NCBI GenBank assembly: GCA_041648665.1
Contig: JBAZOP010000060.1
Span: forward strand, 1-17,614
Source: a bacterium
GTDB lineage: Bacteria > UBA10199 > 2-02-FULL-44-16 > JAAZCA01
Direction of reading: 5' to 3'
DNA length: 17,614 nucleotides
A program made the translations under genes and the position numbers. Below the pieces are notes generated by a model. That model was not told the DNA's origin. It did no database searches and saw only the letters and a program-made list of their open reading frames with translations. Positions 1-6,576 of the stretch are shown here, piece after piece (position 1 is the first letter of the stretch; each line of letters starts with the position of its first letter).

Positions 1-158
1 ACCGTCGCCGTCGGCGTGAGGCTGGGCAGCGGCGTGCCAGTCGGCGACGGCACCAGCGGGCGGACGCTGACACGGTAGCTGGCATCATCCACGGTGACAA
101 CGAACGAACACCCGGCGAGCAGTAGCGCCGCACAGAGGCTACTCAGTATCCGGCGCAT
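1..158 (-). CDS. Proline-rich lipoprotein, 3' part outside the window
   Basis: The first 52 codons of a gene that runs off the left edge. It opens with Met-Arg-Arg, then a hydrophobic stretch, then the lipobox LLLAGC with Cys17 as the expected lipidated residue, followed by Ser. This is a textbook type II signal peptide. The mature part is rich in Pro, Thr and Ser, with a run of TPT/PSPT-like steps near the window edge. A strong GAGGAG site sits at 167-172, eight bases before the ATG, and the ORF overlaps the end of the preceding metalloprotein gene by 20 bases, which supports it as the next cistron. Known phage lipoproteins of this kind include Rz1-type outer spanins, which are short and proline-rich, and superinfection-exclusion lipoproteins. 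The position after a holin-like gene fits a lysis role, but the missing 3' end prevents a decision. Confidence 0.7.
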   Translation of the reverse strand, partial: MRRILSSLCAALLLAGCSFVVTVDDASYRVSVRPLVPSPTGTPLPSLTPTAT

Positions 159-534
159 TGCGCAAACTCCTCACCCACATAAACGCCTTGCTCAGCATCG
201 TCACGACTCGCTCCTCATGGTCTATACCCTGTTCGCGCATCTCATTCACCAGCGCGTGGCACAGTTCATGCACCACGCCGCGCTCCAGTTCCTCGTCTGA
301 TAGCCCCGCCAGCGCGGGGACGTTCACATGGATGGTTGCCGCCGCATAGCGCCAGTCAGCGTTGATGCGCATGGCAACGTTCCGGCCCGTCGCACCACTG
401 GCCTTGCGAAATGCCTTGCCGCTGTCATACCAGTGCACCTCAACATCCCACCAGCCCAGGCCGAGCAGATACGTCCACTTTTCGAAGTGACGGCGAGCGC
501 GGTTACGAGTGCGCTTGTACGCCTTGCGCTTCAT
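139..534 (-). CDS. SprT/WLM-like HExxH zinc metalloprotein
   Basis: A 131-residue protein with a very basic N-terminus (residues 1-20) and a clear zinc metallopeptidase motif HELCH at residues 89-93, preceded by Val-Val and followed by ALVNEM. His89 and His93 would bind zinc and Glu90 would act as the base. Glu107 or Glu108 is a possible third ligand. The layout, with a short beta region (ATIHVNVP) before the active helix, is that of minimal SprT/WLM-like metallopeptidases common in phages. The ATG overlaps the stop of the preceding 61-residue ORF as ATGA, and no ribosome binding site precedes it, so it is probably translated by coupling. It lies in a holin-lipoprotein neighbourhood, so it could take part in lysis or process a host or virion protein; the substrate cannot be read from sequence. 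Confidence 0.7.
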   Translation of the reverse strand: MKRKAYKRTRNRARRHFEKWTYLLGLGWWDVEVHWYDSGKAFRKASGATGRNVAMRINADWRYAAATIHVNVPALAGLSDEELERGVVHELCHALVNEMREQGIDHEERVVTMLSKAFMWVRSLRNAPDTE

Positions 535-716
535 GGCAGCAGCGGCGCGCTGGTTTTGAGCATGGCGTCCAGTCGCTTACTTCGCTGCGGGGATGCTCGC
601 CACTGCCCCGCCGTGCGCCACTCCACGATCTGGCGCGGGCAGACATACGGCGCGATGACCTTGAGCATGGCGTCCAGAGAGCGCTTATTTCGCTGCGTCG
701 CCAAGTTCCACCTCAC
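531..716 (-). CDS. Small basic protein with an internal repeat
   Basis: A 61-residue ORF with no recognised family. It holds two copies of one motif, NKRSLDAMLKVIAP near the N-terminus and SKRLDAMLKTSAP at the C-terminus, matching a direct DNA repeat. The longest reading starts at GTG 716, inside the last 32 bases of the holin-like gene. An alternative TTG at 704 has a GAGGT five bases upstream and may be the true start. Its stop overlaps the ATG of the metalloprotein gene as ATGA, and that next gene has no ribosome binding site of its own; this coupling is the best evidence that the ORF is translated. The product has two Cys and many Arg/Lys. It might bind nucleic acid or simply be a leader for the next cistron; I cannot assign a function. 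Confidence 0.5.
   Translation of the reverse strand: MRWNLATQRNKRSLDAMLKVIAPYVCPRQIVEWRTAGQWRASPQRSKRLDAMLKTSAPLLP
556..572. repeat. 17-bp direct repeat, copy 1
   Basis: The bases ttgagcatggcgtccag occur here and again at 661-677. The similarity continues imperfectly past both copies (cgctta-ttcgctgcg in each). The repeat encodes the LDAMLK motif that occurs twice in the 61-residue ORF. Confidence 0.85.
661..677. repeat. 17-bp direct repeat, copy 2
   Basis: Exact second copy of the repeat at 556-572, with a start-to-start distance of 105 bases, a multiple of three. The repeat unit therefore stays in the same reading frame of the 61-residue ORF, consistent with an internal duplication of a coding unit. 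Confidence 0.85.
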
Positions 717-1020
717 GCGCCACTTCTCGCTGCCCGATGATGGCGTCGACCGTGGCCGTCAGCAGCTTCGAGATATACGCCTCATCGAGCTTGCGGTTTA
801 GCGCCCACTCGCCGATACCGTCCAGAGTGACGATGATATAGTCGTCCGGCTCGTCTACCAGCGGTCTCACCTGCCGCGCCACCTTCTGGACGGACGCCCA
901 CACTCCTGCCCCGGCCAGCGCGAGCACGGCCAGCGAGACGAGCGCCACGAACGTCGGGACGAATACGCTGATGATAATCTCCAGCGCGTCTTGCGATTTA
1001 CCTGCCAGTTCGATGTCCAT
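685..1020 (-). CDS. Single-TM small protein, putative holin
   Basis: A 111-residue protein with one strong hydrophobic segment at about residues 14-42 (IIISVFVPTFVALVSLAVLA and onward). After it comes a basic stretch (QKVARQVRP) and then a soluble C-terminal part of about 60 residues with mixed charge. By the positive-inside rule the C-terminus should be cytoplasmic. The ATG has GAGGAG six bases upstream. Size, a single N-terminal membrane segment and position after the tail-tip genes fit a class III-like or LLH-type phage holin, but no diagnostic motif is visible, and a membrane protein of another role cannot be excluded. No endolysin gene is seen next to it inside the window. Confidence 0.5.
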   Translation of the reverse strand: MDIELAGKSQDALEIIISVFVPTFVALVSLAVLALAGAGVWASVQKVARQVRPLVDEPDDYIIVTLDGIGEWALNRKLDEAYISKLLTATVDAIIGQREVAREVELGDAAK

Positions 1021-1035
1021 GCCTCACTCCTCTAG

Positions 1036-1938
1036 TTATATCGGCCCCAGGTCAATCCACAGCGCCGGGACAGCGGTCGGCGTCCATCCCGCCTGTGACG
1101 TGTGGGTCTGCCAGCAGCGGTAGCGCCGCCCGTTGTAGGTTACAATGTCACCATTCCCCGCGCCCTGTGTGTTGTCGCCCTTGTAAGCCACTGGATAGGC
1201 CCAGGCAGCCAACGGCGGGGGCGGGGGCGGTGGAGTCAAGTTCTCCCACAGCGCCTCGGCACCTACACTGCCCGGCTCCCACACGTTCGCCGCGATATTG
1301 CTCCGCCAGGTATATCCGCCGTGTGTCACTCGTGCGCCGAGCGGATAGGCGTCGTGTGCGCCCAGGGGTTGCACCCAGGGCCAGGGATCGTCGGTTGGCT
1401 CATAGTAGCGCTTGAACAAAGCAGGCGCCCGTTCAGGCGGCCAATCCGCCTGCGTCGTGTGGCCCTGAATGACCTCGTACAGGTTGCCCGTCCGATAGAA
1501 GACTTGGCCTACCGTCACTGCCAATCCGACCTGCCAGGGCGGATGTAGCACTACCTCTTTGACAGTGCTTACCAGCGCGTCGGCAGTGGCCGGTACAACG
1601 TCTTCGACCACCAGCCGGGCCACGTCTGACGACAGCACGGCGGCGAGTTCCGTCCGCATCGTCTCCAGCGGTTCGAGCGCGGGTGGCGGTGCGCCCCCGG
1701 CTTCGTCCTGCACAGACAGCACGGCGAAACGGGCGTCAGTACGGATAGCCGCCACCTGCGTCGCGCTCAGCCCTTCGCCAAGCGCGACCAGGCGGTTGAG
1801 CCTGTCCGCGCCGATGAGCGGATCAGCCTGCCAGGTGATGTCCGTCCATGCGGCGGGATATTCCTCAGCCACCAGCATGTCGTTGCGGCCCGGCTCCGAG
1901 CGCCAGGGCGTGAGAACTTTCGCTTGGTAGGTTGCCAT
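1036..1938 (-). CDS. Tail-tip protein with three CBM5/12-like carbohydrate-binding modules
   Basis: A 300-residue protein. Residues 1-80 form a small N-terminal domain of the kind found on phage tail-associated proteins, and residues 85-130 look like a helical connector. Three tandem modules follow at about 134-178, 185-234 and 246-297. Each has the pattern of CBM family 5/12 (chitin-binding type): a run of small residues, G-x-x-V-x-x-x-G-x-x-Y, then Trp/His positions and a terminal Pro-x-x-W or A-L-W. A run of seven prolines at residues 236-242 separates modules two and three. The ATG has AGGAGA seven bases upstream, and the stop of the preceding gene lies in that site. The likely role is binding host cell-wall or surface polysaccharide at the tail tip; an attached enzymatic domain is not seen. 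Confidence 0.7.
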   Translation of the reverse strand: MATYQAKVLTPWRSEPGRNDMLVAEEYPAAWTDITWQADPLIGADRLNRLVALGEGLSATQVAAIRTDARFAVLSVQDEAGGAPPPALEPLETMRTELAAVLSSDVARLVVEDVVPATADALVSTVKEVVLHPPWQVGLAVTVGQVFYRTGNLYEVIQGHTTQADWPPERAPALFKRYYEPTDDPWPWVQPLGAHDAYPLGARVTHGGYTWRSNIAANVWEPGSVGAEALWENLTPPPPPPPLAAWAYPVAYKGDNTQGAGNGDIVTYNGRRYRCWQTHTSQAGWTPTAVPALWIDLGPI

Positions 1939-1949
1939 ACTTGTCTCTC

Positions 1950-2891
1950 CTACAGCGGCGTCACCGTCAACTTCGTCGGCGTAGCCTGTGAGCTATAGAC
2001 TGTGTTGACCCCCGTCTGCGTATCATTGTGCGACACATTAATCTGCGCCCCACGCTTCGTCCAGTCCGTGCCGTTCACCGTCGTCCAAAAGTCGTGCAGG
2101 CTGCCCGCGCACTGCACACGGATGCCGATAACATCACCCACGTACGTCGCGTTGATGCGGTTGGTGGCTGTGCCTGCGCTCACGCTGTCCAGGCGAAAGT
2201 CCCAGTTGGTGTTGGCGTCGTTGCGCCGAATGTATGCCCGCCAGCAGGTGTAGGCCGCCTCAAGCGAGGCGCCGCTGATGCGGTAGAATACGTTAATTGT
2301 ATCTCCGGCGACAGGTGAAACAGGCAGCGCGTAGGTGAAGTCAATGATGGCGTCGGCGGGCATGGTCTGTTGCGCGTTCAGGGTGATGCGCTTCGCTGAA
2401 ATGCTATCAATCGTCGCGTCACCAAGTAGGCCACTAATAAGTATAACGGCAGCCGTTGTGTCTGAGCGCATTATGTCGCGTGCATGGCGTGCTTCGTTAT
2501 ACTGTCGGTACCAGGGACTTATAAAAACCTGAAGATAGCCCACTGCCCACGCAGTCACAAATTGGTCAACTTCGTACCAATGACCTACGGTGAGGACGGT
2601 CTGCTGGACCCGAGGGACATTTGCGCCCGTAGTATTGTAAAGATTCAGTGCCCCGCCTACGGTCTTCGCGTCCGCATGTGTTTGGTCAGGGTCGCGCTCA
2701 GTCGCTTCAGGGTTTCCACCACTTTCGTACAGGACCGTCCACCCGTCCGGGTTATCGTCCGTCCAGGCCGAGAAGTCCGGATTGGTCAGCAGTTCCGCGC
2801 CGAGGGATTGAGTAAAGTCAGTTATGATGAGTGTCCTCTTGTGCTCGCCCAACACCCCCGGCACGCCCAGAATCGGCAGTGACCGCCCCAT
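1950..2891 (-). CDS. Tail-tip/fibre protein with CBM-like jelly-roll domains
   Basis: I place the start at ATG 2891 (MGRSLPILG), which has AGGGAGGT six bases upstream and follows the previous stop by one base, giving 313 residues. A longer reading to 2969 would overlap the coiled-coil gene by 77 bases and has an implausible Arg-rich start. After a short lead, the segment ELLTNPDFSAWTDDNPDGWT is typical for the opening of a CBM4/9-like carbohydrate-binding beta-sandwich. A second beta-rich region with many aromatics (TCWRAYIRRND, HDFWTTVNGTDWT) fills the C-terminal half. It lies in a set of receptor-binding genes, so a host-glycan adhesin is likely. The part around 2420-2650 is AT-richer than the rest (a hand count over 2521-2580 gives 27 GC of 60), which suggests mosaic exchange of the variable domain. 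Confidence 0.6.
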   Translation of the reverse strand: MGRSLPILGVPGVLGEHKRTLIITDFTQSLGAELLTNPDFSAWTDDNPDGWTVLYESGGNPEATERDPDQTHADAKTVGGALNLYNTTGANVPRVQQTVLTVGHWYEVDQFVTAWAVGYLQVFISPWYRQYNEARHARDIMRSDTTAAVILISGLLGDATIDSISAKRITLNAQQTMPADAIIDFTYALPVSPVAGDTINVFYRISGASLEAAYTCWRAYIRRNDANTNWDFRLDSVSAGTATNRINATYVGDVIGIRVQCAGSLHDFWTTVNGTDWTKRGAQINVSHNDTQTGVNTVYSSQATPTKLTVTPL

Positions 2892-2892
2892 G

Positions 2893-3576
2893 TCAACCTC
2901 CCTCACTCGCGCCATCAGGCGCGCCCTTGCCCGCGTCCGTCTCAGCGCAGTCTTCTGCTGCCGCCTCACTCACCGCCTGCGCGTGGTTCACTTTCGCCTG
3001 TAGCGCGGCCAGCTTCTCCTCAACGTGCACCCGGTCGGTCAGCGCCTTCTCCAGTTCCTCGTGGTGCGCCTTCTCAAGCTCGTCAATGCGCGCCAGCAGT
3101 TCGTCAATGCGCGCATCCTTCGCCGCCAGCTTGCGCTCCAGGTCGCCGATGCGCTTATCCCGCGCCGCTACCGCCTTTTCCAACTCCGCCACCTTCGCCG
3201 CAAACTCGCAGCGCACGCGCTCCAGTTCCGTTACATGCTCAGCGTCGCGCAGGGCCATGCGCTTCTCGGCGTCATCAAGTTCCTTGCGCATGGCGCGCTT
3301 GGCGTCCAGCGCCTCATCTACGCTGTTCTGTAGCGCGATAATCTGCCCGTTCTGGTCGGTGATCGTCCTCATCAACGTGGTAAATGCCCTAGCGTTCTCC
3401 TCTAACGCAGCGCCAGCTGTCTGTAGCGCCTTGCCCATAGGCCCGCGCGCTACCAGCCAGTAGCCGAGGCCAACGCCCAGGGCCACGCTCACCACGAACA
3501 GCAGCGGTGTGCCCGCCTGCTGGATGATGTGCCACAGGCCGTCAGTGTCTACAATCTCAGTCGCCAGTCCGAACAT
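2893..3576 (-). CDS. Membrane-anchored coiled-coil protein
   Basis: A 227-residue protein with a membrane segment at about residues 24-43 (PLLFVVSVALGVGLGYWLV) and a long charged coiled coil at roughly 85-205 rich in Glu, Lys, Ala and Leu heptads (DLERKLAAKDARIDELLARI). The C-terminal 20 residues are low-complexity. The flank before the membrane segment is acidic and the flank after it is basic, so by the positive-inside rule the coiled coil would be cytoplasmic. That fits poorly with an inner-membrane spanin, which otherwise has this architecture. It lies between a fibre gene and a CBM gene. A lysis role or a membrane-associated phage protein are both open. The ATG at 3576 has an AGGTGGGG site close upstream. 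Confidence 0.6.
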   Translation of the reverse strand: MFGLATEIVDTDGLWHIIQQAGTPLLFVVSVALGVGLGYWLVARGPMGKALQTAGAALEENARAFTTLMRTITDQNGQIIALQNSVDEALDAKRAMRKELDDAEKRMALRDAEHVTELERVRCEFAAKVAELEKAVAARDKRIGDLERKLAAKDARIDELLARIDELEKAHHEELEKALTDRVHVEEKLAALQAKVNHAQAVSEAAAEDCAETDAGKGAPDGASEGG

Positions 3577-3655
3577 TCATCCCCCCACCTATATCGGGGC
3601 GTGCTACAATTTCAATGCCCGCTCTGCGCGTCGCCCCTCGGCGCGCCGGGCGGGT
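3577..3655. other. 79-base intergenic gap
   Basis: One of the few gaps in the operon. On the minus strand it is very GC-rich after the stop of the fibre-like gene, with inverted CCCGC/GCGGG segments but no following T-run. Near the next gene it holds a promoter-like TTGAAA-16-TATAGG that I do not accept because its predicted transcript would start downstream of the ribosome binding site. I see no RNA gene here. Confidence 0.5.
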
Positions 3656-4174
3656 CTAGCTCACTTCCCGCACCCACATGATGATCGGCGCAGCGCCCGT
3701 CGTGGCCCAGGTAAACGCCGTCCCCGCTTCCGTTTTCCACACGGGCTGGAAAACATGAGTGCCACTCGCCAGCCCTGTGACCAGTAGTGGCCCGAAGACT
3801 GTCGTATTGCCCGTTGTGGCCGTCGTTATGCCGGGCCGCGCACGTCCTGCCCCGAACGCATAGGCCCCATATAAGGCCGTGCCATTGACCAGCCAATCTA
3901 GAGAGATACGCCGTGTGTCTGTATCGCCTGCCAACTGTAGCTGAATGAATACCATAATGTCCCCGCCATAGGTGCCCAGCGAGGCGCTCAGCGCTGACGA
4001 GATGGCCGTGAATGTGGTGGCTGTCGTGCTCAACACCAGCGCGCCACTGGCAAAAGCAGTCAGAAACGACGGCGGGTCTTTCAGCGCGGCTATGTTATCG
4101 CGAACATAGGTGTTCATGTCCGTCGCGCCCAGCACCTCATCAACCACCCATGTTTTCGGGATCGTGTAAGTCAT
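3656..4174 (-). CDS. Tail fibre/collar-like structural protein
   Basis: A 172-residue protein whose N-terminus carries the motif TWVVDEVLGATDMNTYVRDN. This W-x3-E-x-L-x-A-x-D-x-N-x3-RDN pattern recurs at the N-terminus of many phage tail-fibre and minor virion proteins, where it probably forms the attachment segment. The rest is a beta-rich, Thr/Ala/Gly-rich domain of about 130 residues, ending in IIMWVREVS, consistent with a compact beta-sandwich that trimerises or binds a ligand. The ATG has AGGAA eight bases upstream, and the gene starts 11 bases after the stop of the large tail-tip protein. A receptor-binding or accessory tail protein is the likely role; the ligand is not visible. Confidence 0.6.
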   Translation of the reverse strand: MTYTIPKTWVVDEVLGATDMNTYVRDNIAALKDPPSFLTAFASGALVLSTTATTFTAISSALSASLGTYGGDIMVFIQLQLAGDTDTRRISLDWLVNGTALYGAYAFGAGRARPGITTATTGNTTVFGPLLVTGLASGTHVFQPVWKTEAGTAFTWATTGAAPIIMWVREVS

Positions 4175-4185
4175 CGTCTCGTTTC

Positions 4186-6576
4186 CTACAATACCAGGCG
4201 GTTCTGGTCAAGCAGCCCCAGCACCGCATCGTCCAACGTCAGATAGGTGTTGCCGGTGAGCGGGGCCAGCAGAAATGTAATGCGTGGTGCGGCTTTCTCG
4301 TGCAGGCTGTAGGCTATGCCCAGCACGCGGTGGCGCTCAGCGCTCAGCGCCGTTTGTGTTTCCGTAACTTCTACCACACTGCCGACCTCTATCGTGTACA
4401 GGTTCACCGCGCCAACCGTTTCCACGCCCTCAAAATAGACGGCGGGCACGCGCGCCAGCGGGATAGCCCAGCGCGCCAGCAAGAACCTCCCCACTTGCTC
4501 GGCGAAGGCGTCTCCGCCGTCTATCTGCAGCGGAATGCTCACGTCGCGCACGCGCCGCCCGTAGTCCTCTTGGCTCACCGTGTCGTCAATGACCAGGTTT
4601 AGCGGGTCGTAGGCAATCACCCCCACGCCGCGCACTTGCAGGTCGTGCACATATAGCGTGCCTGTCGCCGTGTTAGTCATGTGCACTTCGATGCCGCCAC
4701 CCGTGACCGCCAAACTGAACTTGACGCGCTTGCTGTTGGTGTAGTTGTAGCCCGACTTATCCTGCGTATCATAGACGCTGTAATCCGTGCCGGGCACCAG
4801 GGGCAGCACGAGACTGCGCGCGCCGACAATCTGCCCCGTGCTCACGTCCACATAGGGAATGGTGTAGGTGCGCGACCCGAACGCCTGAGTCACATCGTCG
4901 GACGGGTTCCAGCGCTGATAGTTGGAACTGGTGCTGCCCACCGTGCCGCGCCCCGGCACCGCCAAGATTTGCTGCGCGCGGGCAATCACGCCGCTGGTTG
5001 TGCTACCACGCGGTACATAGGACACGACCGCACGATTGATGATGTCCTCTGCCGACATGACGGTATCCTGGTAGTTGTGTTCTTCATTCAACTCCAGGTC
5101 GGCGGCCCGGTTTGCCAAATTAAACGGATACAGATTGTCACGGAAGGTCAGCGTCCCATCGCGCGCGCACCAGAAGTAGCCCCACTCAGACTCGGCAACC
5201 TCGGTGATGGCTGTAAGCGCGTTAGTTGTGTCATCACGCCAGGTATCCCCGGCAATGTCAATGGTGCGCTGGCCCGTGTCGAAATCAATCAGCCCCGCCG
5301 GTTCATCTACTCCGCCACTCATCGTTGCGCCGCTGACCGCAATGTTCGCCCCGCTCTTGGCTAGCGCGATGCTGTTGCCCCACGCCCCGCGCGCGACGGC
5401 GGTGAGATTGACTGTTGCGCCGGAGACGGCGGCAGTGGTGACGGACATAGGGGCGCGCCGCGTACTATAAACACTCCAGGAACCACTGCCCGTTTTCAAT
5501 GCTTCATGGGGCGGATCAATTCCACCCGCATCAAAATAGCCTCCGAGTCCAGAATAATCATCTGCCGAACCAAAACCAAAAGGGATCACTTTGCGTAGTA
5601 CCAACCAATAATTTTGCTCAGCAGATAATACCGGCCCACCGATGCCGCTCACCGTCTTTACACCAGTGTAGGGGGCAAATGTGCCAGTCGCTATTACCGT
5701 GCCGCTAGGCACACCGCCAGCATCCGTCTGAATCTCCCAGGTGATATTGGTTGTATCATAAGCCGTCTGTTCTAGCGTCACAGAAAATGCATCGAGGCTC
5801 CCTGTATCCGGAGTAAATTTCTGTGCACGCTGATAGTTAATGCCTGCTAGCTTGCCAAAATAATCATAACCATTGACTGCCCCCGGCACTGTGGCCGTGC
5901 CTCCGCTGGCTCCTGCCGCCCCCTCATTTGCGGCGGTTACATCTGGGTGTTTCTCGGTGCCCGCGCCATATGCGCCACTGATCTGGTCTTCCCCTGTCGT
6001 GTGAATGGCCGCCTCAAGATTGGCCGCCGCTTCTGTTGCGCTCGCGCCTATCTTCACTTCATAGGCCGCGCTCGGTGTGACCTTGAACGTATACGTTATG
6101 TCGCCAATCGTCACCGTGTCGTTTGCCGACGGCGCGGCGCTGAATGTGATGCTACCTGTTGCCCGCGCCCCGCGCAGCGCTGCACTGGTAATCAGGCGCA
6201 GTAGATAGCCGGGACTTTGGCCCTCTTGGAGCGGCAGGCTGATCAGGTGATTTTGCAGCACGCCTAGCAGGTCAACGCATTCGATGGTGCATTGCCGGTT
6301 CCCGTACTGTCCCGGCTCCGGGCGGATACTCTGCACAACGCCCGTAAACAGCGTGATCGCGCCCTCAGTGACCACGACCGGGCGATAGGGTAGCAGCGAC
6401 GAAAAGAGCGGGCTACTCGTATTGTTAGGCGAGAAGCGCCTATCCTCATTGTTGACCACCAGATAGCAGGTGCCCACATCGGCGACGTGTTGCAACGGGT
6501 CGCTGAACCCCGTGACGATTTCGCAACTGCGCACGTAGGCGGTGATGTCCGTGCCATCTAGGATGATTGCGGTCAC
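4186..6576 (-). CDS. Large baseplate/tail-tip protein (tail-hub-like) with inserted beta domain
   Basis: A 796-residue protein directly after the tape measure gene, the place of distal-tail or tail-hub proteins. It starts with GTG at 6576, overlapping the tape measure stop as GTGA, with GGAGG seven bases upstream. Residues 1-135 look like an N-terminal tail-hub segment (LDGTDITAYVRSCEI). Residues 141-220 and 381-424 together make one phage structural domain whose usual signature is TVTIGDITYTFK, then HPDVTAA, then VNLTAVARGAWGNSI, then a GG turn. Between its two halves lies an extra domain of about 150 residues. From 425 to the end the protein is beta-rich with a collagen-free hub-like fold (DGTLTFRDNLYPF). 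It probably joins the tail tube to the receptor-binding proteins that follow. Family assignment is from order and motif; the exact hub homology needs structure prediction. Confidence 0.65.
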   Translation of the reverse strand: MTAIILDGTDITAYVRSCEIVTGFSDPLQHVADVGTCYLVVNNEDRRFSPNNTSSPLFSSLLPYRPVVVTEGAITLFTGVVQSIRPEPGQYGNRQCTIECVDLLGVLQNHLISLPLQEGQSPGYLLRLITSAALRGARATGSITFSAAPSANDTVTIGDITYTFKVTPSAAYEVKIGASATEAAANLEAAIHTTGEDQISGAYGAGTEKHPDVTAANEGAAGASGGTATVPGAVNGYDYFGKLAGINYQRAQKFTPDTGSLDAFSVTLEQTAYDTTNITWEIQTDAGGVPSGTVIATGTFAPYTGVKTVSGIGGPVLSAEQNYWLVLRKVIPFGFGSADDYSGLGGYFDAGGIDPPHEALKTGSGSWSVYSTRRAPMSVTTAAVSGATVNLTAVARGAWGNSIALAKSGANIAVSGATMSGGVDEPAGLIDFDTGQRTIDIAGDTWRDDTTNALTAITEVAESEWGYFWCARDGTLTFRDNLYPFNLANRAADLELNEEHNYQDTVMSAEDIINRAVVSYVPRGSTTSGVIARAQQILAVPGRGTVGSTSSNYQRWNPSDDVTQAFGSRTYTIPYVDVSTGQIVGARSLVLPLVPGTDYSVYDTQDKSGYNYTNSKRVKFSLAVTGGGIEVHMTNTATGTLYVHDLQVRGVGVIAYDPLNLVIDDTVSQEDYGRRVRDVSIPLQIDGGDAFAEQVGRFLLARWAIPLARVPAVYFEGVETVGAVNLYTIEVGSVVEVTETQTALSAERHRVLGIAYSLHEKAAPRITFLLAPLTGNTYLTLDDAVLGLLDQNRLVL
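5443..5876 (-). other. Inserted AT-richer jelly-roll domain inside the tail-tip protein
   Basis: This stretch encodes residues about 235-378 of the large tail-tip protein. It carries an ITWEIQTDAGGVPSGTVIATG pattern split by a QNYWLVLRK strand, as in beta-sandwich adhesion or choice-of-anchor-type domains. Hand counts in 60-base blocks (5521-5640 and 5821-5880) give 45-47% GC, against about 75% in the block just after it. It separates two halves of a domain that is normally continuous. Confidence 0.5.

Noticed and set aside
94..801. Several plus-strand ORFs of 60-157 codons over the metalloprotein and holin-like genes
   Set aside because: They are rich in Arg, Ser and Cys, lack ribosome binding sites and domains, and mirror GC-rich minus-strand genes.
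1213..1234. G-rich run on the plus strand as a possible quadruplex or repeat element
   Set aside because: It is the coding sequence of seven consecutive prolines between two binding modules, which explains it fully.
2892..2969. Longer start of the CBM-like tail protein
   Set aside because: It would overlap the coiled-coil gene by 77 bases with an Arg-rich shadow; ATG 2891 has a strong ribosome binding site.
2831..3463. A 210-codon plus-strand ORF opposite the coiled-coil gene
   Set aside because: It is almost all Ser and Ala, as expected for the antisense of Glu/Lys/Ala coiled-coil codons; the minus-strand gene has a good start and context.
3588..3615. Promoter-like TTGAAA-16-TATAGG on the minus strand before the coiled-coil gene
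   Set aside because: The predicted start of transcription would fall after the ribosome binding site and almost at the ATG, so the message would be nearly leaderless. The same bases are better explained as spacer plus ribosome binding site.
4681..5364. A 227-codon plus-strand ORF inside the large tail-tip gene
   Set aside because: It has no ribosome binding site or recognisable domain and lies opposite a gene with clear domain motifs.
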